This document shows positions 20,622 through 32,466 of a DNA stretch of 64,000 nt, one piece after another (positions within the stretch are counted from its first letter, which is position 1; each line of letters begins with the position of its first letter). This DNA comes from Xenoacremonium recifei. Its lineage: Eukaryota > Ascomycota > Sordariomycetes > Hypocreales > Nectriaceae. Where the stretch lies: assembly GCA_012184525.1 (NCBI GenBank), contig WOFQ01000008.1:744001-808000 (forward strand), written 5' to 3'. The position numbers and the translations under genes were made by a program. The notes beneath the pieces were generated by a model that saw only the letters and a program-made list of their open reading frames with translations, searched no databases and was not told where the DNA came from.

Positions 20622-23121
20622 ATGGCATCTCTGAATCTGTCGACAAACGGCCCTTCCATAAAAAGCAGCTACAATGGCGTGGTGAACGGGCCGCCGCTGT
20701 CTTCCAGCTCTCCCACATATGCTCAATGGGCGCTCTTCTCAGTGCAGGCACCTCTCATGAATGCTTTCCAAGAAAGCGGTTCCAAGGAGAGCGTCCTGAA
20801 GGTCCAAGACACCGGTGGTACGCTTGAAAGCATGTTTTCTACTTGGCCGTGTCTCCGCTAACAAAGGGCAATAGACGGTGAGCTTGCCGACCTCGTCGAG
20901 GACTTCAATGAAGGTCGCATCCAGTTCGCATTCGTCAAGGTCAAGGACCCAAACAGTGGTCTTCCCAAGTGTGTCCTGATCGCCTGGTGCGGCGGTGGTG
21001 TGCCTGAGCGCACAAAGGGCTACTTCACCAGCCATCTGGCAGCCGTCGCGAAGCTGCTCCACGGATACCACGTTCAGATCACTGCTCGTTCCGACGCCGA
21101 CCTCGAGCCCGAGACGATCATGCAAAAGGTGGCTGACGCCTCTGGTGCCAAATACTCTGCCGGAAGCTCGCAGGGTGAGCGTGCCGCGGCCCCGCCTCCA
21201 GTCAGGTCGAAGCCGGTCTTTACCCCCACGACTTCTAGCCGCGCCGTCAACCCAATCGTTGCTGCCCGGTCCAGGCGAGATGACAATGTCGACCAGGATG
21301 GATGGGGTGCTGATGCCCCTCCGGTAACCAGGTCTCAGCTGGAAAAGGTTGAATCGGCTTACAAGCCCACAAAGGTGAACATGGCAGAGCTCACCAAGCA
21401 GGGCTCGAGCTCTTCAGGCTATGCTCCGCCCGCTCGCGATTCTTCCAGTGGTGTCATTGGGGGTAGCTACCAACCCGTCGGAAAGGTCGATATTGCTGCA
21501 ATTCGTGCTCAGGCAAAGAAGAACGAGGACGACCGGCCGACTCCTGTCAAGGGAGCTTACGAGCCTGTCGGGAAGGTCGACATTGCTGCCATCCGAGCCC
21601 GAGCGCAGACGCAGAAGCCGGCTGATGAGCCAGAGCCCGAACCTAAGCCACTCTCGGAACGAAAGGCTGCTTTCTCACAGCCCGCCCAATCCGAACGATT
21701 GACCTCCATGCCGAAGCCCAAAGTTGCCAACAAGTTTGGAGGCGCCTCAACTTTTACAGGCACCAAGGCTCCGACCCCTGGTGGCTTGGGCTTTGGGGGT
21801 CCTTCTGTCCCCTCTACCGCGCCGGTTGGAGCTGCCAGTCGTACCTTTGCAGACCAGGGCGGGAAGACGCCAGCGCAGCTTTGGGCAGAGAAGAAGGCCA
21901 AGGAGAGAGGAGAGGTTCCTACCTCTTCGTCCACGGCCGCCGCGCCGGTGGTTGCCCAGAAGAGCGGAAGTGAATGGAAGAGCGGGTATACTGGGAAATC
22001 TTGGGCTCCTGTCCAGGCTTCTGGATATGGCCAGGGTGCAACTGGGCGCGTCAGCGCACAGAACACCGGCGAGCTCGCCGAGAGCGCTGAGGAGGCCCCG
22101 AGCTCTCCCTCTGGTGGTGTCTCTGCCCTGAGAGATCGGTTTAAGAACACCGCTCCCATTGGCGCGCCGGCTCCTCCCTCTGCTTCTCGAGGTTTCGACG
22201 ATGAGCCTACCTCGCCACCTGCCCTTCCTACCAGCTCTCGGCCGTCTGGTGGATTTGCTCTTCCAGGTCTCCCCAGCCGACCTGCTCCTGCTGATGAAGA
22301 GGAAGGGCCAGAGGATCCCCACGCATACGAGCCTGAGCCTGTTCGTGAGCCGTCCCCTGAGCCCGAACCCGAGCGCGAGCCATCTCCCGTTCGCATTGCC
22401 GTCCCCGTTAGTCGCGGCCCCGTGCCTCCTGTCGAGGAGCCCATCGAGACACGTGCACCCCCGCCGGTTCCTGTCGACGAGATCGAGGTCCCCAGGGAGG
22501 AGGATCTTCCTGATGAGCACGAGGCGACCCAGGTTGCCCGGGGCGCAGCCACCGCTGTGGCCGAACAGAACTTTGAGCCCGACCAAGTGGCCGCTGCTCA
22601 CCAAGCCTCGGGTGGTCACCGTGCAGTTGTGCAGTACGATTACGAAAAGGCCGAGGATAACGAGATCGACCTGGTTGAAGGACAGATCGTCACCAACATC
22701 GACATGGTTGACGAGGATTGGTGGATGGGCACCAACTCCAAGGGCGAGAGCGGCCTGTTCCCCAGCAACTACGTCGAACTGATCGAGGGCGATGGCGCTG
22801 AAGAACCGGCCCCCGCGCCGGCACCTGCTCCGGTCGAGCCTACCCCTGCTCCGGCTCCGGCTCCCGCTGCACCAGCGGGCGGTCCTACGGCCACCGCGCT
22901 CTACGACTATGAGGCTGCAGAGGACAACGGTATGTCTTGACTATCTGTTTATCTATCTATCTACCCCTGCTCACAAATGCTAACCCTATGTGACAGAACT
23001 GAGCTTCCCCGAGGATGCAAAGATCACCAACTTGGAATTCCCCGACGAGGACTGGTGGTTCGGACACTTCAACGGGCATTCCGGCCTGTTCCCTGCCAAC
23101 TACGTGCAGCTTGATGCTTAA
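20622..23121 (+). CDS. ABP1: Actin-binding protein Abp1 (ADF-homology plus two SH3 domains)
   Basis: Exons 20622-20817, 20875-22929 and 22997-23121 give 791 residues; the introns are 57 and 67 bp. Residues 1 to about 145 are an ADF-homology (cofilin-like) actin-binding domain, including KGYFTSHLAAVAKLLHGYHV. A long disordered middle contains two near-identical PVGKVDIAAIRA motifs and Pro-Glu repeats. Two SH3 domains close the protein, each with the ALYDY or VQYDY start and a DEDWW core followed by GLFP(S/A)NYV. The second SH3 is interrupted by the last intron. Abp1 sits in cortical endocytic actin patches, activates Arp2/3 and recruits kinases and amphiphysin-type partners. A run of ATCT repeats lies in the last intron (22951-22962). 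Confidence 0.94.
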
Positions 23122-23728
23122 GTTTCTCGCGTTTAGTTGAAGATTTTGACATGATTTCGATGCTGGTAGGAGTGCGCGGGGGGCAAAGGTGGCAGATATT
23201 TCTGGAGAAGAAAAAGTTGTAACGTTCAAGGTACTTCAGTATTATGAAAAAGAAAGCAAGCAAAGCAAGCGATTCCCGTTGCCCATTTGACATCCAGTTC
23301 CCAATACCATCAAAGTATAGCTGTTTACTAGTATACACCAGAGTCAAACCAGACGGGCGCAAGGAGGGAAATCAACGTAAAATGAAACTTAGGCCTGGTG
23401 ACACGGCCCTCTGATGTGGTTAAGTAGGTGTCAATAGGAGGTCCCCAGAGTAATCCCTTAAAAAAATAATCCTTATGCAAACGACGATCGATCCTTGGCT
23501 CGGCAATTCCATTACTCCCGAACATATTTTCCAGCGTGTCCCGTTTCCAAGTCCTCCCAAGCATCCAACCACTCTCAGCGCACCGTCGATATCGAGTATA
23601 GTACCGTAGCAGGCATACGATGTCTCAGACCATCGGTTCAAATCGATAACGGAATTATTGATGTACGGACGCAATTGGCTCCAGGCTTCTCGTCGCAATG
23701 GATATAAAATCGGGTGAGGGCATCAGGC
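23122..23728. other. Convergent 3' region between ABP1 and the CYSTM gene
   Basis: AT-rich trailer sequence of two genes facing each other. Nothing else is supported. Confidence 0.5.
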
Positions 23729-24298
23729 TTAGAAGAAGCACTCGCAGCAGTCGATACTGAACCAAGGTACGTTAGCACGTCTGTTGGGGGGGGGCGATCG
23801 GGTGGGAGATGCCGAGCAGCAACGACGGGTCGGAGGGTGCCGCGCCGACGTCAGTGTGCGAAATCCGGTTCGGGGCTTCACTTACCAGCACTCGCACGTC
23901 TCCTCAGCAACGCAGCAGCAGCAAAGCGCAGCCAGACAAGCCGTCAGACAGCCGCCGCCACCGCCGCTGCCCTTGCTCTGTTGCGGCGGCGCTTGCTGAT
24001 ACTGCATGGGAGGCTGACCCTGAGGAGGACCGTAGTATTGACCTTGAGGAGGGCCATACTGGCCCTGGGGAGGACCGTACTGGCCTTGAGGATTGTAGGG
24101 CTGGTGAAAAGGGGTCAGCTATGTGCGCAAGAGAGAGGAAATTACTTTTGCGCGGATCAACAGGCGCGAGAGCCACGTTCGAGGACCGTTGCGACGGAGC
24201 CAGAGCTTGTGAGCTGGCAGGATGTCGTCGTCAAAACTTACCGGTTGAGGGTGCTGGGGGACGCCGCCGCCGCCCTGGTAGTACTCTTGATTCGACAT
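23729..24298 (-). CDS. Small cysteine-rich CYSTM-type tail-anchored protein
   Basis: Exons 24298-24242, 24100-23886 and 23756-23729 encode 99 residues; the introns are 141 and 129 bp, longer than most here. The N-terminal part is Gln/Gly/Pro/Tyr-rich with tandem QGQYGPP units. The C-terminal ~35 residues are CLTACLAALCCCC, then VAEETCECC, then IDCCECFF. This is the CYSTM signature, a Cys-rich short membrane segment at the very C-terminus. Family members are linked to stress tolerance and metal or redox handling at membranes, but the mechanism is unsettled. The final 28-bp exon supplies the last four-cysteine turn; without it the motif is cut short. Confidence 0.85.
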
Positions 24299-26066
24299 GT
24301 TTCGGGGTGTTGTGAGAGAGCAGCGAGCAAGACTTGGAGTCGCGATTGATGGAATCAGTTGTAGACGAGACGTGGAATGATGGTGATGATGCAAACAGAC
24401 GGGAGAGGAGGGGAGGGAATCTATTAAGAGGTGAATGGCGGACGGGGCCAAAAGCTTGGGGACGGACGGATCCAATCCCTGCTGGCCTGGCAGGCTAATG
24501 GAGTGGCCGTCACGAGTGGCTGTGCGCTCCAGGTGTGTTCGGCGGCCGATCCAATGCACCTCAGTGGTTTCAGCAGCTCCCAGACGCTACGCGCGCCGGA
24601 AAGGCGGGTCCCGGCGCTCCCTAGGCGCTCCCTAGGCGGGCTGTGGGGGGCGGCCGTCAAGCCACACTGCCGAAGCTGGCGCTGGCGAGGGAAGCAGAAG
24701 CGGCAAGTGCGTGACGACGACGATGATGAGTTCGACGGGGCAGAGCCAGACTTTGCGCCTCACTTCAGGGCTGCTGCCCCTCCACTCTAATCTTGGAACT
24801 CCTAACCTTGAAGCTCCCTCCCAGCCTTACCATCCAGCACCAAACGTAATTCCTCGCCGGCTGACAATCCTCTTTGGCCCTACGCGCCACGACCCCCCCG
24901 TTTGGCGCAGGGGTAGGTAGTCTGGCGGCCCCAACCAGCGCACACCGAGATTCGACGAGAGGGCCAGCACGTCGCTCCTCTTGGCTCCGGCCTTTTCTCG
25001 CCGAGACAGACAACCAAAATTGCACTGAGCCAAGCTTCTGTGGCCGGTGCCGTATTCCGTATGCGATGTGTAATCGAAATGCCATGCATGCTTCACATCA
25101 GCCCTGGGTTTGGGTTTGATAGAGATCAGGGCCCGAAGTTTGCTGCTTTTACACCTTTCGGCTGAACCTTACCTTTAGGTTTCCATTCCGACGAAATGGG
25201 CAGAGATGCTTTTCGACTCTCCGGAAGAACATTTGGCGTTCCTCTGTGTTCTTGCACATTTCCTAATAAGTACTAGGTTTACTTTGTGGAGAACTGCGGA
25301 CTGCAAATGCTATAGCGGGACAGCACCCATCCATGTGCGAGTTGAAGTTATCGTGACTTCAAATGGTCGCATAATCCCCGTAAACACTCATCTCTATCAG
25401 TGCCCAGAGGTACCAAGGGTTCTTAAGCATATCAACACGGACCATCTCTAGCATTTTGTTGACCCTGATTATCTTTTGCTTCAACGCCACGCATCCCGCA
25501 AAAAGATTACTTTCCCTCAACTGTCTCCGTCTCAGTCACAGTTCGTAGTTCGTTTGATGTCCAGTTGTCAGTAACTCAAAGCGTTTCCCAGAGTCAGTCA
25601 CAATAGGGGACCTTGATTCATTATAAAACGCTCTGGCCGCTGCCCTTCGTGAATAAAAGTCTTCTCAAACAGTGATTCCATCGTCAGCAGTGCCATCCTT
25701 TCCGTTATAATAACGGTGCTGCGGGCTCTTACCTTGTGTCTTTTTTCCTGTCTCTCTAGGAACTGCTTGCGACATTCATTCTGACTTTCATTAGCAAATT
25801 CCATCACCTTGTGGTCTCCCCTCGAGAGCTCCATCGTGAATCTCTGCTCTTGCATCAAGCTCTCCTACTCTCAACCATCGCGCATTACCATATTGGAGCC
25901 CGGATTGCTTTCTTCTTCCCTCCAACAAATTCTTTTGGTATCCTTTGGACTCCCGGTCTCTTTTCTCCAGTTCATCACCATTGCTGGCATTCCATCCTCC
26001 TAGGATCCTCGTGGGTTTATACGATCATTACGTCGGCCTTTCAACTTCCTTCGTCCTGTTTCGCTG
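24299..26066. promoter_or_regulatory. Divergent 1.8-kb intergenic region
   Basis: Separates the CYSTM gene and the unknown gene at 26067, which point away from each other. It includes an exact 11-bp tandem duplication at 24613-24634. From about 25700 the sequence becomes pyrimidine-rich, as expected for the leader of the gene at 26067. No additional gene is recognised. Confidence 0.5.
24613..24634 (+). repeat. 11-bp perfect tandem duplication
   Basis: The unit GGCGCTCCCTA occurs twice without spacing, about 315 bp upstream of the CYSTM start. Function unknown. Confidence 0.7.
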
Positions 26067-27575
26067 ATGAGCAGCAATATGGCGCGCGACGAATCAAGCC
26101 CGGACCTTTACGGTTGTTCACTGCCGTCGAGTTCTCCTACGCCACCAAGAGAAACAACGCCAGGACAAGAAACTCACGATTGCCGTTCTCGAGACACGGA
26201 CCCCGAAGCAGTCCAGGACAGCTCTGAAGACTCGACCCTGACCTTGGGCAGTCATAACAACGACACAAGTCATGCGCCGGTACCAGCACAAGAGAATGAC
26301 GTTCCTCCTGCTGGTCGCTCGCAGAATGTACACCACGGCTGGGAAACGAAGCAGGTTTCCATGGCGAAATGTGATGGTTGTGACCAACGGAGCCGCGACA
26401 TTATTCAAAAATGCACAGAATGTACATTCTCTATTTGCAAGCTCTGTTGCCAACAGGGTCGTCTCAAAAACGATCCCCATCATGACCTCAGCCCGGAAGA
26501 TCCGCGCTGGGAGGTTCCTGTGAAGGGAAAGGAACGGGTATCCAAACGAGACGCGTCTCCTATAAGCAGTACCCGTACGCACAGATTCAAAAGGATCCGG
26601 AAATCTGCTCTTGAGTCAACTTCGACAAGCGCTGTATCTCGATCCAGATCACAGCGACCATCTCCTGGGATTTCGACACGGCCTGCACGAGTTCTGACTT
26701 CGTCGCGGCCGGTTCAACGCTCAGGTCCATACGATGCTTCCCGACATCCTCGCGAGACGCATCCTATGCAAGTCCAACGACCGCAAGAGAGAGACGATCA
26801 GGCCCACGTACCTCGCCAAGAAGTAGGAACTTTGTCGACGAGCAGCCATTATGACACTCGGTTGGAGGGCCATGGGCATTCGTACCGCTCCTATGTCCCT
26901 CCTCCCCTTCGAATGAGCCATCGTACACTGCCGATCCGGGAGAGCCGTTCAGTCAGTCAACCTATACATCGTCTTGATACGCCAGATCGAGGATATCTAT
27001 CGGCTACACCACCGCTTTACTCCAGCGACTCTAGAACTTACAACAGGGGATTACCTGAGATTCTTGTGTCCCCAAGTCTAACCCCTCGCCCTGTCCGGCA
27101 TGTCTCTCGATACCAAGACGAGCGACCACACCTACTTGAACCCCGAGTATATTCCAGTCCTCCACCTTCGCTCGACGCATACCGCACCCTACCACCATTG
27201 CAGCGAGCCTCAGAGCGACGGGATGATACGTGGTACGATTGGCGGCCTTCTTTCACTGACGAGGTTGCCGCAACTGTCTCCGGAGTTAGGGCCATGCACT
27301 TACGGCAACCCGATGCACCTATCGATGAGATCCTGTGTGATGTTGTCTCTGAGAGCTGGTACCAAGGTCGCATCGCCGAAATCAGAGAAGACCATGGCGT
27401 TGAGAGGGCTTTTCAATTGCTCATTGCAGCCACGAACGCCGCGGCTGTTGAGTTGCGCCTGGGTCCGAACAATGTCGCTCGTCGCCGGTTCCAATTGATG
27501 GAAGAGCGGCTGGTGGCTCAGGGATACATCCATCCATTACACAGCATCACCATGCAACAACTGAGATCTTACTGA
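26067..27575 (+). CDS. Unrecognised protein with a ZZ-like Cys/His cluster
   Basis: An intronless 502-codon frame whose product I do not recognise. Residues 102-138 hold a compact metal-binding-like cluster: CDGC, then after ten residues CTEC, then CKLCC and His residues at about 136-138, a spacing reminiscent of ZZ or treble-clef zinc folds. Residues ~150-400 are Ser/Arg/Pro/Tyr-rich with scattered aromatic positions and are probably disordered. The last ~95 residues (from FTDEVAATVSGVRAMH) look helical and globular. The combination suggests a chromatin or protein-interaction role, but that is speculation. Intronless structure and length make it a credible gene. It is divergent from the CYSTM gene and convergent with eIF3d. 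Confidence 0.72.
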   Translation: MSSNMARDESSPDLYGCSLPSSSPTPPRETTPGQETHDCRSRDTDPEAVQDSSEDSTLTLGSHNNDTSHAPVPAQENDVPPAGRSQNVHHGWETKQVSMAKCDGCDQRSRDIIQKCTECTFSICKLCCQQGRLKNDPHHDLSPEDPRWEVPVKGKERVSKRDASPISSTRTHRFKRIRKSALESTSTSAVSRSRSQRPSPGISTRPARVLTSSRPVQRSGPYDASRHPRETHPMQVQRPQERDDQAHVPRQEVGTLSTSSHYDTRLEGHGHSYRSYVPPPLRMSHRTLPIRESRSVSQPIHRLDTPDRGYLSATPPLYSSDSRTYNRGLPEILVSPSLTPRPVRHVSRYQDERPHLLEPRVYSSPPPSLDAYRTLPPLQRASERRDDTWYDWRPSFTDEVAATVSGVRAMHLRQPDAPIDEILCDVVSESWYQGRIAEIREDHGVERAFQLLIAATNAAAVELRLGPNNVARRRFQLMEERLVAQGYIHPLHSITMQQLRSY

Positions 27576-28513
27576 GCTACTACCTGCGTTCATTTGACAA
27601 TTTTCCAAAGCTCTCCTTGGAAGCGCTCTGGGGCCTACCTGATCACGACATAAAGGGATTTATACTCGTCCCGAAGGCGGCTCAGAGAGGGTGAAACGAA
27701 TGAGGAGAGCTTTGACTTGAAGGCCCAGTTTTGTGTGATTAACGTAATCATTGCGATTTTTAGGGAAGGTCATCTTGATATTAATGGGCTCTTCTATGAC
27801 AAGCCAACCATACGTTTGTCAAGACAACCACTTCCTTATGCTCATTTCAGGGGGAGGGGAGGCATGAGATCAGCGCGAATGACAGGATCAGCCACCGCAT
27901 GCTGATTGTACTTTGAGGGCAACCCTCTCACTCTACCGAACTTATTTGTTTTGCTTTTGGTCCTTGTTGTTGCCATCTACCAGATCTGTCGCAGGAAACC
28001 CTTTTCTTGGAAGAACTGGACGACAACAGGAAAGGGAGGTTTTATCCGGCTAGGCAAAGTCTCTGGGCCATCGATGCTCTCTCTGCCTACACGGTTCCTA
28101 CCCACTAAATAGTTTCTTTTCTATAGCAGGAAGTTCTATAATGTTATGGATTTCTTTAAAATGAAGTAAATTCTGCTGTGAAAAAGACTGACACTATATG
28201 AGCCAAACGCAGGGACGTTTACCACTCCGAGGATAGACTTCACATCGTTGAACCTACCTCCATGCTCCAATACACGCCTACCTCCAAGCTCCAATATACA
28301 GGTTCAGAAGGGCTGTAACACAAGTTTGGAAATGTGGTTTCTTTTCAAACTACCTGTAGCGCCGCAAAGTGTACAGCTTGCCCTCGTCATCAAGAGAGGC
28401 GCGTCCGCTTTTCCGCTCCATAGAGCTACTATCCCATTTTTCAAGAGAAGTCAACACCTATGCCGTGTCCTAATCATTCTCCCGTATCACATGCCGTCGT
28501 ATCTTAAATCTCT
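27576..28513. other. Convergent 0.9-kb intergenic region
   Basis: Holds the 3' flanks of the unknown gene and of eIF3d. A 68-codon frame at 27906-28112 has a hydrophobic stretch (FVLLLVLVVAIYQIC), but no upstream or family support. I do not call it a gene. Confidence 0.45.
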
Positions 28514-30386
28514 TTACTGTTCCTCCTCAGCCGGCGCCGTCTCGGCCTCCTCCTCATCCTCCTCATCGAAGCTACCGGTGGGCACCTCGTACAGGCGGAG
28601 AATCGACTTGTTAGGGTCCTTAACAAGGACGAACTTGGCATCCTGGTTCTCGCTGCTGAGACACATGTCGGCAATAGTGCGGACGATACCCCAGCCGTTG
28701 GACAGAGAGAGGTTCATCTGGTTAGCAAAGTCGCGAGGCTTCCAGCCGATGACGCCCAGGATAACGTGCTTATCGTTAGAACGAGGGTTCAAACGAGAGA
28801 CGAATCTAGAAGATATCTTTGTTAGCAACAGACTTGTGGAATTCCATGGTTGAGAGAGATCTGGATCGGAAACTTACCCAAGCTTCATCACATCAGACTT
28901 GGAAAGAATGCTCTGCACAGTCCACCTGGCGAGCTTGCAGCTGTTGTTCTTCATCTCAGTAGCGACGACAGCACCACGTTGAGTGACCAGCTTGCTCCTC
29001 CAGTCCAAGGCACCGCCGCTGCCCTGAGCCTTGCTGTCGAACTCGTTGAGCGCCTTGATGGTCATGTACTGATCTTCACCACTGATAGCGTTCTTCTGCA
29101 CCGCATCAATCTCGGTACGGACAACAAGATACACGGGCTCCTCGTCGTTGGTAGAGAGATCGAAGCGTCGGTACTTGTAGGCCTTGCTCGCGGGAGGGTC
29201 GGTGTCCTCGGACGAGTTATAGAAGGGGTTGGCATGGGCCATCTCAACCTTTGCCGAGTTGCTCTCGGTCACAACTTGGTTAGCAAAGTTGTGGTTAATG
29301 TAGGTGGCCTCCTCTGCCAGAGCAGGCGGCTGGTTGATGCTGTCCTTGCCACCGTCGGCAGCGTCCAGAGGGGCATCAGCAGCGTTCTCGTTGACTGTCA
29401 CCATATCAAGGTTGGCGTTATCCCGCTTGTCGAGGAAGATCTTGTTGCCCTGTCGCACGATAACAATGTCCCAGGGGTAGACCGAGCGAGTTGCGCACAT
29501 GAGCATGGAGAGAATGCTATCAGTGGCGAATATGGTTCCTTCGTCTTTGTCGGCGAGCTCCTGAATAACGGGGTCGGACGAGGTGGTGACGTTGTAAGCA
29601 GCGCGATCGATAGCTGTGAGCTTCTTCTCGGCCCCCTTGACGGGGTTCTTGTCGTAGGATCGGTCGTAGTAGTAGAGGAAACCGTAGTCCTCGACGTCCT
29701 CGCCCTCGTCGGTCTCCAGGTTCAGCTTGGCCAGACGGTTGAAATCAATCTCCTCCAACAGCTTCCACTCAGACTTGATGTTAATGCTCGCGTCACGGTT
29801 CCTCGCAGGCTTGTCGTAGTCCTTCCAGCCGAAGCGTCGACCCCTGGCACCCGTGTTCTGTCGTCCACCTCGGTCGTATCCGCCGCCGCCATAGCCCTGG
29901 CGACCACCGGCGCCGGTCCGCTGGAGTTGAGCGCGTCCTCCGCGACCACCCGCACCTGCGCCTCGTTGGCCTCGGCCGCCACGTGTGAAAACGGCTCCGC
30001 GACCGTATCTCGTCTTCGTTGAGTCGCGGGTGTTGCTGACAACGGAGAAGGTAGACTCGTCCTCGGCGGGGGGGGCATTGAAGGTGACAGCATGGCTCGC
30101 ACCATAGGCCTGCTGGTCTGTATCGCGATATGTTAGCGCGAGGACTTGATGCAGTGATAAGACTATGCTGGGACATACCTCTAAAGTTGCGGCTGTACTG
30201 CGTCCTGCCACGGTCGCGATCCTTGCCCTCGGCGGTCCAGTCGGCCATACGACCGAGCTTATCGCCCTTGGAGAACGGCGCATAGGGCACGCCGTTGAGA
30301 GTCGTCTCCGTGGTCACAGCCGGACCCCAGCCATCGCCGGAGGGGCAGCTTTGGCAAATCTGGTCCCAGTCGAGCGAGTCTCCCAT
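28514..30386 (-). CDS. EIF3D: Translation initiation factor eIF3 subunit d
   Basis: Exons 30386-30179, 30117-28878 and 28805-28514 encode 579 residues; the introns are 61 and 72 bp. The N-terminus MGDSLDWDQICQSCPSGDGW leads into an Arg/Gly-rich segment (about residues 105-160, RGG-type repeats) thought to contact RNA. The large conserved domain contains YGFLYYYDRSYDKNPVK and, near the end, RLNPRSNDKHVILGVIGWKP followed by an acidic tail. eIF3d is a peripheral subunit of the eIF3 complex on the 40S ribosome and can bind the mRNA cap. Fission yeast calls it Moe1; budding yeast lacks it. Its presence fits a filamentous ascomycete. Identification is secure. Confidence 0.95.
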
Positions 30387-31052
30387 TTTTGCGGTGGTGT
30401 TGTCGTTCCTTGAGAGCGGGGAGTTGTTTCGCCAGAATTTGGATATCCAACGTGAATTTCGTGGTGGGGTGGGGGTGGGGCTGGTCTGCCTACCGAAAAT
30501 CTTGCACTTACTACAAAAAAAGGGCAGCCCCGCGATTTGGAGTCGGGTGTCTAGGGTAGGGGATATAATCAAGACGAGATATCATTCCAACCACATCTCA
30601 CTCGCATTGGATTGAGTAAAGGCCTAAACTTAGCTGGGTCTGCGTATTATCCTAGACACCTATTTTCACCTTGGGCCATAGAGAATGTTTGAGACCTTAG
30701 GAGGTGTCCCTTCTGATCCGGATACAAGTCTGGAAAAAAAAAGTATCAACGACATCCGTGTCGTGTCTTTCCATCTTAAATCATATTGTGTCACAACATC
30801 ACGTACGGCGAGATAGCGTAGATCAATTACGTCGTGTCGATATTCATATCAGTTGCTTCGACAGCGAAGAACATTGCATAACAACCCAGAGATGCAGACT
30901 ATTTGGCATCAGGCGAGGTAGGTAGACGCTACAAAACACACACTAAATTATACAGAAAACCCAGCTCCTGGTATCCTTATTGTCCAAACCCGGGCACCAG
31001 CCCATAAAACACAACCGGTCATCAATAAAACCGTTCACTCTTGACTGGGAGC
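30387..31052. other. eIF3d upstream region and bZIP gene 3' flank
   Basis: Both neighbours are on the minus strand. The 100 bp next to eIF3d are GT-rich on the plus strand, and the rest is AT-richer. No gene or RNA is supported. Confidence 0.5.
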
Positions 31053-32466
31053 CTATTCAACCATCATCTCCGGGACCATCATCTCGGGCCTCCCCCAAGT
31101 CAATGTGTTTTCTAAGGCATCCCGAACCTCAAATTCTTCAAGGACGGCACCAAAACTGCAGGAAATCTCAACACGGCTATACAGAAACGGAATAAAGGCT
31201 CGGAGTAGCACTTACCCGTAACACCTAATCTTTCCAACCAGCTCCTCGCCGAGTTTCTGGAAGTCGCTAGGTCGTAGCTCCCTGAACCTGGGATGATCTT
31301 TAATCATGCCCCAGGCCATGACCGGGGTGATCTCGCCGTCGAGATCGAGCTTCTTGCTGAGGTCGAGCAGGGTCGCCAAATCAGCCTTGGTGAGCTGCCA
31401 CGCTCGCTGGCTTCTGGCGGTACGGGTGACGCCCTCGGGAACCTCCGGCCTGACCCCTGCGATTGGCACTGGTGGGCATGATGCCATGAGCGCATGGCCA
31501 CACGAATAATGCTCCGATTCGACCGCTCTGTCAAGTAGCCATGGAAGATGAGCCATACAAGGTCTCTCGAGACTACAGATTCCCTCGATAAAACCGCAAA
31601 CGTTAGCAAGCCAGTATAGCGCCAATGGGCCATGCTTCGGCATCATTTGCTGATGTGAACCTGATAATCACTGCGGGGGAGGTGAAAGATATGCATTCTT
31701 GGAGGAGGAGTTATCGTACGTTAGAACGAAGTCAATGCCCGCCTGTTCGACGTCCACGGGCGGTTGACTTGAAGCCCGCGGGATTGTTTCTTGAATCGGA
31801 GACGTGCCAAACTGCGGCACGGTTGTTGATGAATGATGACCAATAGAGCCCGACGAGGGCGCCGTGGATTGAGCTGATAGAGGTGGCGTGAAGGCGTTGG
31901 AGGATGCAGGGGCATTGCTGCCAGTCATGCTTGCAGTCGACGAGTACCCAACAGTCTCAGCTCCATGCGGACTTGGGACACCGAGGCCGTTTTGGGCGAG
32001 CATGTCTTTCAATTGGCGGTTCTCTTCAGCCAGCTTCTCCTTGTCAGCTGAGGCAACGCTGAAGATCTGCTTCAGCCGGAGAACTTCATCCTCAAGCGCT
32101 TTGATATATTGCTCCTTCCTTTCGCGATGAGTACTAGCAAAGCGGGTCAGTTCCGAGTGCGATTGAGAGGACAAGGACCCTTACCGTTGTGCTTGACGGT
32201 TAAGTTCCTGGCGTCTGGTCAATGCTGGCTTGCTGTTGGGCTTTGGTCCTCTCTTCTTAGGCGGGTTTCCCTCTGGAGACCAATGTCAGCTTCTGGAGCG
32301 CACAGAAACTTACGACGGACGGCGCAATCTCACCTCGGGTGGTCCTTTTGTCTGTGAGCGATTTGAGGAAGCCTAGATTCATACTGAGAGCGCCCTTATC
32401 CTCGGCATCGGGAGAAGAGCCTCCCCGACCTCCATCGGAGCGGTCTGGGGAGAGTGATGAAGACAT
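31053..32466 (-). CDS. bZIP transcription factor, five exons
   Basis: Exons 32466-32334, 32272-32185, 32133-31720, 31572-31216 and 31155-31053 encode 364 residues. The introns are 61, 51, 147 and 60 bp. The joined N-terminal half reads GNPPKKRGPKPNSKPALTRR, then the basic region NRQAQRTHRERK and a leucine-zipper helix (ALEDEVLRLKQIF, then KLAEENRQLKDML). Both exon junctions inside the DNA-binding region restore the family sequence. The C-terminal half contains CGHALMASCPP, a helical LTKADLATLLDLSKKLDLDGEITPV block and CYGFGAVLEEFEVRDAL. This is a filamentous-fungal bZIP with a conserved C-terminal domain, not a typical Yap1. Its targets are unknown. The upstream in-frame TTG codon is not used; the start is the ATG at 32466. 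Confidence 0.9.

Noticed and set aside
21557..22619. Two long minus-strand frames opposite ABP1
   Set aside because: Both are compositional shadows of the Pro/Glu-rich disordered region of ABP1.
27906..28112. 68-codon frame with a hydrophobic segment
   Set aside because: Isolated, in a convergent 3' region, with no upstream exon or conserved motif visible.
28850..30022. 390-codon frame antisense to eIF3d
   Set aside because: Shadow of a highly conserved, codon-biased gene. Low-complexity Val/Leu product, no splice or family support.
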